NCBI GenBank assembly: GCA_964030475.1
Contig: CAXIPT010000001.1
Coordinates: 24,255,944 to 24,319,943 of the forward strand
Source: Tethya wilhelma
Taxonomy: Eukaryota; Porifera; Demospongiae; Tethyida; Tethyidae
Reading direction: 5' to 3'
Length of the DNA stretch: 64,000 nt
Made by a program: the position numbers and the translations under genes. The notes under the pieces were generated by a model, which did not search any database, was not told where the DNA came from, and was given only the letters and a program-made list of their open reading frames with translations. This document shows, piece by piece, positions 1 through 10,100 of this stretch (the stretch's first letter is position 1; every line of letters starts with the position of its first letter).

Positions 1-729
1 TCTGGCTGTGTCTCTGTATTCAGTCCAAATGGTACGAAGATTCGCTCGTTTGGAACAAAAGGTCGAAAACCTGGCCAATTTCTTTGTCCTAGAGGTGTTG
101 AAGTTGACAGAGTAGGTAACATTTACGTTGCAGATAGGGATAACCATCGCATTCAGAAGTTCTCATCGAATGGACAATTTGTGAAATCAACCGGAACGCA
201 TGGCAAAGGTCGATTGCAGTTTAGTCACCCACTTAGTGTAGTTTTCAACTCTAAAAATAACAAACTCTATGTATGTGAGCATAGCAACCACAGAGTCCAG
301 ATACTGAACACTGATCTAACCTTTGACAGTATTATTGGCAGAGCGGGTAAAGAAAACGGTGAATTTAATTTTGTAAAAGACGTTGCCATCAATAGCAAGG
401 GAGACCTATACATCACTGATCACTACAACCATCGTGTGCAGATATTCAACGGCTATGGAGCATTCGTAAGAACTCTATCGAAAAAGCAACAAGGAGAAAC
501 ACTAGAATATCCTTATGGCATTGCTATTGACTCCAACGATACTGTCTATGTGAGTGAAGAGCGGAAATGTTGTGTAGCCATGTTTGCAGTTGATGGAGAA
601 TACCTAGGAACATTCGGTAGCAAAGGAAAAGGAGAGGGACAGTTTGACTCTCCCTTTGGACTACACACTGACGACAATGATACGCTATATGTGTGTGATG
701 GATGGAATGGTCAGATCAAAATGTTTTAA
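1..729 (+). CDS. NHL-repeat C-terminal part of a TRIM-NHL-like gene, cut by the window edge
   Basis: The frame is open from base 1 and ends at TAA 727-729. It encodes about 242 residues made of NHL beta-propeller blades. Each blade shows the pattern of a GxFxxPxG turn, then a (I/L)YVxDxxNHRIQ strand, then a 'G.F' strand. NHL propellers in TRIM2/3/71-type proteins bind RNA or protein partners. The start lies upstream and cannot be seen, so it is not known whether RING, B-box and filamin parts precede it. An AATAAA polyadenylation signal follows at 736-741. A decayed relative with the same 3' flank lies at 23615-24284, and further relics lie near 6520 and 16190. The frame is intact here, so the gene may be functional, but its array neighbours include many broken copies. 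Confidence 0.75.
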   Translation, partial: SGCVSVFSPNGTKIRSFGTKGRKPGQFLCPRGVEVDRVGNIYVADRDNHRIQKFSSNGQFVKSTGTHGKGRLQFSHPLSVVFNSKNNKLYVCEHSNHRVQILNTDLTFDSIIGRAGKENGEFNFVKDVAINSKGDLYITDHYNHRVQIFNGYGAFVRTLSKKQQGETLEYPYGIAIDSNDTVYVSEERKCCVAMFAVDGEYLGTFGSKGKGEGQFDSPFGLHTDDNDTLYVCDGWNGQIKMF

Positions 730-1380
730 CTCTACAATAAATAGCTATTTTTATGATCATGGTTTGATTCAATTTCCTACAAACAATGCTGTATACTGCA
801 TGTAGTGTATATTTTGGAGCTTAAACTTACAATTATAAAAAATCAAAGTTGAGTATAAAATAATCATTGTTCAATATTGACTTCTGTGACGTATACTCAC
901 AACAGATTGAAGTATAGTGCATATACATGATAACATGAACTATAGCTTCTGCATTGGTGAATAAAGTAAATGTCTTCTGTTTGGATGTATAATATGAATG
1001 GCAAATTTCAGTGATTAGCGTATGTACACATGCACACATACACACACAAACAAATTTCATTAGTGTCATCCCATTCTTACATAATATTATGTTTGTTGTT
1101 CACCAAACATTTTATCTATAATAATTGTTAAAAATGTAATGCTAAAGTACAGTGAATGAAGAACGTATAATAATATATAGGACTTAAAAATTGTATGCAT
1201 GTGTCTCCAGAGTCATGAAACTAACTATAGCTATATAGAGCATTAACAATGCATGCATGTGTTTCCATAGTAATAGAGATCCATGTTCAGGAATCTTAAC
1301 CATAATATTATAAATATTCATGACATTGACGTATACTAATTAAACAGAGTAAGTTAATTCATAGAAAACCAAACTTTTTG
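730..1380. other. Intergenic region, duplicated at 24285-24925
   Basis: I see no gene. The sequence is AT-rich and closely matches the spacer at 24285-24925, so it belongs to the same segmental duplication as the genes on either side. AATAAA at 736-741 probably ends the preceding gene. Confidence 0.6.
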
Positions 1381-1440
1381 TGATTGGTCAATGACTAGAG
1401 TCATCACTGCATGCATGTGCATGTGACAGTCATGATTATT
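1345..1440 (+). promoter_or_regulatory. Shared upstream module with inverted CCAAT box (TRIM-NHL gene 1)
   Basis: TTCATAGAAAACCAAAC, then TGATTGGTCAATGA at 1381, then a CATGTGACAGTCATGA block lie about 230 bp before the ATG at 1611. The same order of blocks precedes the genes at 25190, 28789 and 31893. ATTGG is the inverted CCAAT box recognised by NF-Y-type factors. The regulatory role is inferred from position and conservation. Confidence 0.5.
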
Positions 1441-1610
1441 GGAAGTAGATTAAGATTCACACAAGCCTATACATGCAGAACAAGAAAAATATCCAAATAC
1501 ACTGAAGAGGTTACAGACCTTTTTTTGTGAAGCAAGTGATTTTAAAAAAATATCGATTCGGTATACACAATTGCTGTATGTGCAGTACCCCAACTGATTT
1601 TGAAACCAGA

Positions 1611-3860
1611 ATGGCTGAAAAGGTGACAACAAAGGAAGCTCTAGATAAAATGAACAAAAAACTTGAGTGTACAATCTGTTTCAGTGATTACACTGACCCC
1701 AAACTGCTCCCTTGTTTCCATGTCTTCTGTCAGAAATGTCTGCAGCGACTAGTGAAACAAGATTGTGACTGTCTCTATCTACAATGTCCAATCTGTCGTC
1801 ACTCAACAAACCTGCCTCCCAAAGGAGTGGCTGGACTGCAATCTGACTTCCACATCGAGCACCTGTTTGAAATACGAGACACTTTTGAGAAGGCAAGTCA
1901 AATGAAAACAACGAAATGTGAAAAATGCAAGGAAGACAATGCCACAGGATTCTGTCGTGACTGTGGGAAGTTTATTTGCAAAGATTGCACTTTGCTACAC
2001 CAAAAATGGGAAGACTACCAGAGTCATGAGATTGTATCTCTTGAAGAGGTCCAAACAGAAGCATCAAATCTTGTCTCACTGAAAAAGCCTGTTAGTTATT
2101 GTCCAAAACACCCAGAAGGTGTTCTAAAGATTTTCTGTGACCCCTGCTCTGAGCTTATCTGCAATGATTGCACCATAAAGCTCCACCACAAACATGACTT
2201 TGATCTTGTATCTGATCTCTTTCCCAAACACAAAGATGAGATTGTAGATGGTCTACAGCCAGTCAAGGAGAAACTCTTCACTGTTAACAAAGCACTTCAA
2301 GAATTTGAAGAGAGAGTGAGAGAAATTGAAGAGCAGAAGATGACCATTGAAGCTGACATCCACAAGGAAATCAACTCACTACAACAGCTTCTTGAACAAA
2401 GACGAACTGAACTCATTACTAAAGTGGACCACCTCACACAATTGAAGCTGAAAGCCCTAGCCACACAGAGAGATCAGGTGGAGCTAGTCCAAGTGAAGCT
2501 AAGCAGCTGTGTGGATTATGTTGAAGGAGGTCTGAAAACAGGCACAGAGGGAGAAGTGCTTGCCATAAAGGCTCCTGTCATGAAGCGAATTGAGCAGATC
2601 ACAACTGACTTCAAACCAGCTACCTTGCAACTAGAAGAAGAGGCCAACTTGGAACTGATTGTCACCAACAAACAAGACCTTCAACAAGCATGCAAGGAGT
2701 TTGGAGATGTTGGAATTCTGGAGATCAGTCCTGAGAGAAGCTATGCTAGAGGAGAGGGTCTGAAAAGAGCCACAATTGGAGAACAGGAAGTCGTTGTGGT
2801 TACTACAATGAGTACTACAAATAGAGAGTACACACACCAAACCAACCTCACAGCTGAGATGGTCCACTGCAAGAGTGAATCCATAACACAATGTAGTGTG
2901 CAAAGGCAGAAAGAAAGTGAGTACAACATCTCCTACCAGCCTACAAAAAGGGGGAAGCATCAGATAACAGTTAGAATGAAAGGAAGTGAAATAAAAGAAA
3001 GTCCATTTACTGTAGCAGTTACATCATCACCACAGAGTCTTGGACGACCAGTCAGAGTGATTGAAAACCTGAAAGGACCTTGGTTTGCAGCTACCAACAG
3101 TCAAAATCATATTATAGTAGCAGAAGGTGCTTCTCACTGTGTCTCTGTGCTCAGTCCTGAGGGGAAGAAGATCCACTCATTCGGAAGTCATGGAACAAAT
3201 CAAGGTCAATTTAAATATCCTACAGGTGTTACTGTTGATAATGATGGTAACATATATGTAGTAGATAGTACCAATCATCGTATTCAAAAGTTCATGTCTG
3301 ACGGAAAATTTATTTGCTTTGCTGGAGCACTAGGCAGTGGTCCACTAAAGTTCCACTATCCAATTGGAATATCTATCCATCCCCGAACCAAACGGATCTA
3401 TATCTGTGACCAGACCAATCATCGTATTCAAATTTTGAACCCTGACTTGACCTTCCACGGTACCATTGGCAGAAATGGAACTGGAATTGGTCAATTTAAA
3501 TACCCAATGGACATTTCTTTTAGTGGCAATAGAGACATCTATGTCACAGATTACGACAACCATCGTATACAGATATTCAATCAAGATGGAACATTCTTAA
3601 GAGCACTATCAAACAAACAACAAGGAGAAACACTGAAACTTCCATATGGTATAGCCATAGACTCCAATGATACTGTCTATGTTAGTGAATGGGGCAGCCA
3701 CTGTATCAGTATGTTCACTGCTGGAGAAGAATACCTCACATCATTTGGTGGTTGGGGAAAAGGAGAGGGACAGTTTGCCTACCCTCATGGACTACACATT
3801 GACAAGAATGACTCTCTTTTAGTGTGTGACCAAGACAATGGTCGAATCCAAATATTCTGA
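1611..3860 (+). CDS. TRIM-NHL protein (RING, two B-boxes, coiled coil, filamin, NHL)
   Basis: This encodes 749 residues from ATG 1611. The frame is open upstream from a GTG at 1527, but the start MAEKVTTKEALDKMNKK matches the start of the paralogues at 25190 and 28789, so 1611 is preferred. The RING finger spans residues about 20-63 (CTIC...PCFHVFCQKC...CPICRH, a C3HC4 pattern). B-box 1 is at about 102-145 (CEKC...CRDCGKFICKDC) and B-box 2 at about 163-200 (CPKHPEG...FCDPCSELICNDC). A coiled coil follows at about 205-305, a filamin/Ig-like domain at about 370-475, and six NHL blades from about 480 to the end. Two B-boxes with filamin and NHL is the TRIM71-like layout. The RING predicts E3 ubiquitin ligase activity and the NHL propeller a substrate or RNA binding surface. 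It is a single open exon with no indels. It lies in a duplicated block with 25190-27442. Confidence 0.9.
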   Translation: MAEKVTTKEALDKMNKKLECTICFSDYTDPKLLPCFHVFCQKCLQRLVKQDCDCLYLQCPICRHSTNLPPKGVAGLQSDFHIEHLFEIRDTFEKASQMKTTKCEKCKEDNATGFCRDCGKFICKDCTLLHQKWEDYQSHEIVSLEEVQTEASNLVSLKKPVSYCPKHPEGVLKIFCDPCSELICNDCTIKLHHKHDFDLVSDLFPKHKDEIVDGLQPVKEKLFTVNKALQEFEERVREIEEQKMTIEADIHKEINSLQQLLEQRRTELITKVDHLTQLKLKALATQRDQVELVQVKLSSCVDYVEGGLKTGTEGEVLAIKAPVMKRIEQITTDFKPATLQLEEEANLELIVTNKQDLQQACKEFGDVGILEISPERSYARGEGLKRATIGEQEVVVVTTMSTTNREYTHQTNLTAEMVHCKSESITQCSVQRQKESEYNISYQPTKRGKHQITVRMKGSEIKESPFTVAVTSSPQSLGRPVRVIENLKGPWFAATNSQNHIIVAEGASHCVSVLSPEGKKIHSFGSHGTNQGQFKYPTGVTVDNDGNIYVVDSTNHRIQKFMSDGKFICFAGALGSGPLKFHYPIGISIHPRTKRIYICDQTNHRIQILNPDLTFHGTIGRNGTGIGQFKYPMDISFSGNRDIYVTDYDNHRIQIFNQDGTFLRALSNKQQGETLKLPYGIAIDSNDTVYVSEWGSHCISMFTAGEEYLTSFGGWGKGEGQFAYPHGLHIDKNDSLLVCDQDNGRIQIF

Positions 3861-3925
3861 AGTACTATACAGTCAGCTATAGTGTAACAATTTCTGTGCA
3901 TATGGTTTGAACTTTAAATTGTTAG

Positions 3926-3926
<1 letters not shown>

Positions 3927-3977
<51 letters not shown>

Positions 3978-3992
3978 ATTATTATTATTATT
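3927..3992. repeat. (TTA/ATT)n microsatellite
   Basis: About 22 near-perfect trinucleotide units. The repeat sits exactly where the upstream part of B-box 2 should begin in the broken TRIM copy that follows. Read in frame it would give a false poly-leucine leader. Confidence 0.95.
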
Positions 3993-5647
3993 GACCTGCG
4001 CTAAGCTCATCTGCAATGACTGTACAATAGGACTTCACCCACGACCAGAACACAGCTACCATTTGGTGAGTGATGTCTTTCCCAAACACAAAGATGAGAT
4101 TGTAGCTAGTCTACAGCCAGTCAAGGAACTCTCTACTGTCAACAAAATTCTTCAAGTCTTTAGAAATTGAAGAGCAGAAGATGGCCACTGAAGCTGACAT
4201 CCACAAGGAAATCAACTCACCACAACACTGAGCTTCTTGAACAAAGATGAACTGAACTCATTAGTAAAGTGGACCACCTCACACAATTGAAGTTGAAAGC
4301 CCTAGCCACACAGAGAGATCAGGTGGAGCTAGTACAAATTAAACTAAGCAGATGTTTAGACTATGTTGAAGGAGGTCTGAAAACAGGCATAGAGGGAGAA
4401 GTGCGGCTTGCTATGAAGGCTCCTGTAATGAAACAAATTGAGCAGATCACAACTGCTTTCAACCCATCAACCTTGCAATTAAAACTTGAAGTAGGAGCTA
4501 ACTTAGAACTGATCATCAGCAGCAAAGAAGACCTTCAACAAGCATGCATGAAATTTGGAGACTTAGAAGTCGAGGTCAGTCCTGAGAACAGCTATGCAAA
4601 AGGAGACGGTCTAAACAAAGCCACGGTAGGTGAGATTACAGTTGTTGTGGTTACTACAATCAGTGCTACCAATACAAATTACACTCACAAAACTAATATC
4701 ACAGCTGAATTGGTACACTGTATGAGTCAATCAACTGTGAAGACTGAATTAAAACATCAACGGAACAATCAATACAAAATTTCATATATACCTACAAAAA
4801 AGAGGAAGACATCAACTGAGTATCAAAGTCAATGGAACAGACATACAAGACAGTCCGTTCACCATAGCATAAACAAAACCAGTTGATTGTAACAGAATGG
4901 GGTTCAAATTGTGTTTCTGTATTGAGCAATGAAGGAGAAAAGAAACTCTCATTTGGAAAAAAAGGTGCAAATGATGAAGAGTTTGATCGCCCTACTGGAG
5001 TTACTGTAGATTGTGATAACTGTATATACGTTGTAGACAGATATAATCATCGTATTCAGAAGCTCAAATGGAACGGTAAAAATTTTCATCTCATCAAGTC
5101 TGTTGGGGTGCAAGGAAGAGGACAACTTGAGTTTGAAAGTCCAATGGGTATAACGTTTAGTTCAAGGAATCGGAAACTTTATTTGAGCGATCAGTTGAAC
5201 AATCGAATTCAAGTATTAAACCCTGATCTCACGTACCATAGTACCATTGGTGTAGAAGATTCCGGAAAACGATTGAAGGGTGGGTTTAGTTCACCACTAA
5301 GTGTGGCCTTCAACAGTGATGGGCACATGTTTGTAACGGATTACAACAATGACAGAGTACAGGTGTTTGACGAACAAGGTCAATTCTTGCAGTCATTCTC
5401 AAGACTAAGCTCAGATAAAAAACTAACTTATCCTTATGGCATAGCAGTAGACTCCAATGGTACCATATATGTCAGTGATAACAGCAATTCAATCCATATG
5501 TTTGATCACGAATGTAAGTACATGACATCATTCGGTGGTTATGGAGAACAACAGGGGAACTTTAAGTGCCCCTATGGTTTACACTTTGACAAGGATGAGT
5601 GTTTATATGTATGTGACTTCAACAATAGTCAAATTCAAATATTTTGA
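3993..5647 (+). pseudogene. Broken TRIM-NHL copy (B-box 2 to NHL)
   Basis: RING, B-box 1 and the start of B-box 2 are missing. The copy begins abruptly after a TTA microsatellite at the C-x-L-I-C-N-D-C part of B-box 2. It then carries coiled coil (to about 4480), filamin (about 4575-4870) and NHL (4883-5647) segments in three different reading blocks: up to 4170, 4269-4886 and 4883-5647. Compared with the gene at 28789 there is a deletion and frame change near 4150-4170. A second deletion of several tens of bases near 4870 removes the linker between filamin and NHL. The NHL block of about 254 residues is still fully open, so a shorter transcript could be expressed. Overall it is best read as a pseudogene derived from the 28789-type gene. 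Confidence 0.8.
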
Positions 5648-6519
5648 ACTACTTATGTATATATGCAGTAGAACAAATTCTGAAGTATGCTTATGTTGCA
5701 CTGTAAAATTATTATTATTTCTGTAGCTACAAGACATTTATAATTGATGCAATGTATAATTGTATTTTTTCAAATTCTGCGGCATGTAATTTCTCTTCTG
5801 AAGCACAATTTTGATGTTATATCATATGAAGAGGCAAAAACCACTCGAACAAAACCTTTTTTGGCCCAAAGGCCACAAGTTCAGGATTGCTACTAAACAC
5901 TGTTTTCAGTACTTCATACATTGGTCTATAGGGCCTAGGGGTCACCTTCCTGATAACTATCATTGTAACTGAGAAATTGCATCCCAAAGGCCAGACTGCC
6001 ATTGAACTGCCATTCAATCCAATAGAAAAAAGTACACGCATTAATTCCTTTTTGGCCCAACAACTGCAAGCTGTACAATGGATTTATGGGTATCAAAAGA
6101 GAGCTAAAAGCATGAGGAACATCATGTGGGGGTCACCTAGTTGATTTAGAGTATTGCTCATGATTTATTTACAAAATATCAAAGCTCCCCATACTTTTTG
6201 TATGGGAGTCTGAGGTGTGACATTCTGTGAAAATCAGCTATGCCCTCAAACTTTTCCATATGTGTTGCCATATAAACACAATTTGATATTCAAAAATGCA
6301 AAACACGATCATTTTATTCGTAATGTGGCCAGAACAGACTGAAATAGTGCTACATTTATAACACAATTATGAATTAAACTGGTTATTAAGAGATAACCTG
6401 ATTGGTGATTAGTGGGTGCTCTGATTCGACCACATAATTATGGCAACTATTTCTGCACAGGTATAGTAGTCTCATTCCCAGGCCTCTCTCTTCCTTATTT
6501 TTTGAGGAGGAAGGGGTTT
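5648..6519. other. Intergenic region
   Basis: I see no gene or clear repeat structure. The DNA is AT-rich, with short low-complexity stretches and a CTGATTGGT motif near 6398. Confidence 0.4.
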
Positions 6520-6606
6520 TCAATTTGACTCTCCCTTTGGACTACACACTGACGACAATGATATGCTATACATGTGTGATGGATGGAATGGCCGGATCCA
6601 TGTTTT
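6520..6606 (+). pseudogene. Relic of the last NHL blade
   Basis: About 85 bp match the 3' end of the gene at 1-729 (positions about 643-729): the TTTGACTCTCCCTTTGGA block, the TGTGATGGATGGAATGG block and the final ATGTTTTAA. A small deletion lies just before the last codons. This is a detached terminal NHL fragment. Confidence 0.75.
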
Positions 6607-6857
6607 AACTCTAAACATTTAATTTAACGCTAACAGTGTTTTAACTTTAAAACATTTTATTTAAGATCATGTATTATGATAGAATGCTGTTATTTCTTTT
6701 TAGAGCACAAATTCAATGTTATGTTGCCATAGAAATGCAATTCAATATTCAAAAATGCTAAATTATAGCAACTTTGATATTCACGATGTGCCCACAATAG
6801 ATATGTAGCTGTAGTGATATTCATGATAATATAATATTATGTAAATCAAACTGGTTT

Positions 6858-6864
6858 TGATTGG
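6858..6864 (+). promoter_or_regulatory. Inverted CCAAT box upstream of the ankyrin-Roc-COR-Death gene
   Basis: TGATTGG stands 257 bp before ATG 7115. It is at a spacing similar to the box upstream of the TRIM genes and is preceded by a similar CAAACTGG-type sequence. The role is inferred. Confidence 0.35.
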
Positions 6865-7114
6865 TAAATGGAGTGGCTCTGAATGGACCATATATGGCAA
6901 ATCAGCCCAAGTATGAAGAAAAACAACTGCCAATTGATTTATGGAGGAGTGTATCAGTGAATAACGAATAATATTTGCACTGATCAACAATTGGATCGAT
7001 CTGTTATGTCAGTACGTTGCATGTGAGTGTGAAGAAGTTAGTATTCACTGTTAGTCAAGTTATAGTTCTAAAAAAGTTTCAGTGATCTAGATATAGGCTA
7101 CATGTCTGATTGTC

Positions 7115-10100
7115 ATGGAAAAGTCAGAGAGCTCTCAAGAAGTCCAGCAAGACCTTGATTCAGGGAAGCTTGAAGAAACTGCTAAAGCTATAGATTCTGA
7201 AGTTAAACACCCGCTAAATATGCAATTAATCGAGGCATGTGTCAACCAAAATTATACCAAAGCTACTCAACTATTAGAAGAGGGAGCACATCCTAATGCT
7301 AGACATGTGTGCAGGAGTGGGCATGTCACTGAATTTGGTGACACTCCTTTACACTATGCTTGTCGATATGGCTCACTGGAATTTGTTAAAATACTCATTG
7401 AGAAGTTTAATGCAGATCCACACAGTAGTGCAGAAATATTAATAAGACGCTTGGATGGATTCAAAAAAGGTTTTGGTGAAGTTCATCCAAAAGCACTTTT
7501 ATATACTTATATTGAATTACAGTATACTCCAATTCACGAGGCTTGTATACATAATAATACTAGTATTGTGTGTTATCTTATAAGTAAGCAAATATGTGAT
7601 TCCAATATGACAGATTTACACAATAACACATTGTTACATGTAGCCTGTTACAGTGGGAGTACTGATGTTGTCAAATATTTGCTCACTCTAAAAAACAATG
7701 CTATAAATTCTACCAATAATGATGGACAAACTCCACTCCACTTGGCGTGCAGGCAGCAATATTCAGAAATTGTGGAATTTCTTGTTCAAACCTCTGATCT
7801 TGACCCTTTAATACCTGATAGAAATGGAAATACTGCTCTTCATTTGGCTTGTAAGTATCAAAACCTACACATTGTAGAAATTCTCATTACAAAAACAGAG
7901 TACGAAATAGATCTGATCAATGATGACAATGAAACACCCATAGACCTGGTGTGCAACAATGGAAAATATAAATATTTGAGTCTGGATCAACATCAAGGCC
8001 CATTCGAAGAGTCATACGAGTACAGACGTAAAGACCGACGACGCTATTCCACTAAACTATATCGGTATAGCTTGAAGGTACATGCACGCACATGCCCAAG
8101 TAAGGCTCATTGGTTACATATAGTGAAATTTCTGGTGAAAACAGTTAAAGACACTAAACCTAGCTTATTTAATGGTGCACTACATCTAGCTTGTGGCGAT
8201 GGAGACGTAGATAGCGTAAAATTTTTGATTAAAAACACAAATTGCAGCTTAAAAAGTCTAAATTACTATTATAATGATGGAGACACTGTCGTTCACTCTG
8301 CTGCTAAGTCTAACAGCATAGATACAGCTATTTTCCTCACAACTATCAGACATTGTGATCCAAACATACACAACATGATGGGAGAATCTGTTCTGCACAT
8401 AGCATGTGCCGATGGAGACCTAAAACTTGCAAAAAAACTTATCACAGTTCTAAAATGCAGACCAGAGAATCTCAATGCAGCTGGTAACAATTCACTCCAT
8501 GTAGCAAGTCTCAATGGTCATCATGAAATTGTTCAATTCTTACTTGAAAATTCAATCTGCAAATCAAATTTGCCCAACACAAATGGAAATACAGCACTCC
8601 ACCTAGCCTGTATGAGATCATCAAGTTTACAAACTCTGTGTATCCTTATAGAGAAAGGAAATGGCAATCCTCGTCTAACCAACAAAGATGGAAACACCCC
8701 TCTACACATTGCATGCAAAAATAGAAATTTGGATAAAGTAGAGTTTTTAGCTATTCAACAAAAGTTTGATCCTAATATTGTTAACAATGATGGAAAGACA
8801 CTTTTTCATACTGCCTGTGTATGTGGAAACACGGAAATGGCAATGTTTTTAGCTACACAATCTGATTTTAATCCTAATCTCTTTAACAATGGAAACACCG
8901 CCCTGCACATTGCTTGTGAATATGGAAATCTGGAATTAGTAAAATTTTTGTCTACACAACAGTTATTTGGATGCATTCTTAATGTTACAAACAAAGATGG
9001 AAAAGCACCTTTTCATGTTGTCTGTGCAAATGGAAACATGGAAATAGCAAAGTTTTTAGCTGAACAACCTGACTTTGATCCTAATCTTGTATATGATGGA
9101 AACACCCCCTTGCACATTGCTTGTAAATCTGGAAATCTAGAATTAGTAACCATTTTAGCTACCCAATCTAATTGTAATTGTAATCTTCCTAGCAATGAAG
9201 GAAATACAGCTCTTCACATTGCTTGTGGAAGTGAAAATCTCAACATTGACATCATTGAGTTTTTAGCTACTCAACCTGATTTAAATCCTAATCTTGTTAA
9301 CAAAAATGGCGATACACCTCTTCATATTGCATGCAAAAATATAAAAATGCATTTGAGTGCTGTAAAGTTCTTGGCTAAACTTGGTTGCAATCCTAATATC
9401 ACAAACAAAGATGGAAACACCCCCCTACACATTGCTTGTGAACTAAATCAACAAGAAATAGTACAAGAGCTTATTACTCAACAGGAATGTGATGCTAATA
9501 TAGTTAACAGAGGAGGTAACTGCCCCCTACATATTGTCTGTCAAGCTGGACACCTCGATATAGTGAAAATACTTATTCAACTATACCACAAATCAAGTGA
9601 TACAAAACAAAGAGGCAAGGCAGGTACAATGTGTGAGAATAGAGATAAAACAGACAAACAAGTCTTCAACACTGTTGACAATCCGAAAAATGATATCAAT
9701 TTACCAAACAATGATGGCAATACTCCTCTACACCTAGCGTGTCTTCACCCCAACCCTGACATTAATATTGTAGTAACCCTACTAAATATTGCACGCTGCA
9801 ATCCAAACTCAGTCAATAAACATGGAAACACTCCACTGCACTTAGCTTGTGACAGAGTTCAGGTTGACATAGTTAAGTATCTCCTTTACCAAGGTAAATG
9901 TAATCCAAACATTGCTGACGATAATGGCAACACTCCACTTCACATAGCTTGCGACAGGAATTCTGAACCATTAGTGAACCACCTTATAATCAATTCACAT
10001 TCAAGGTGTAACCCTCATCTCCAAAACAATAAAGGAAACACACCACTTCACATTGCCTGCCAGCATGAATTTATTCCAAACGTAAAAATACTTCTAAATG

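Noticed and set aside
3907..4000. Open frame with a poly-leucine leader
   Set aside because: It is a TTA microsatellite read in one frame. The real homology starts after it.
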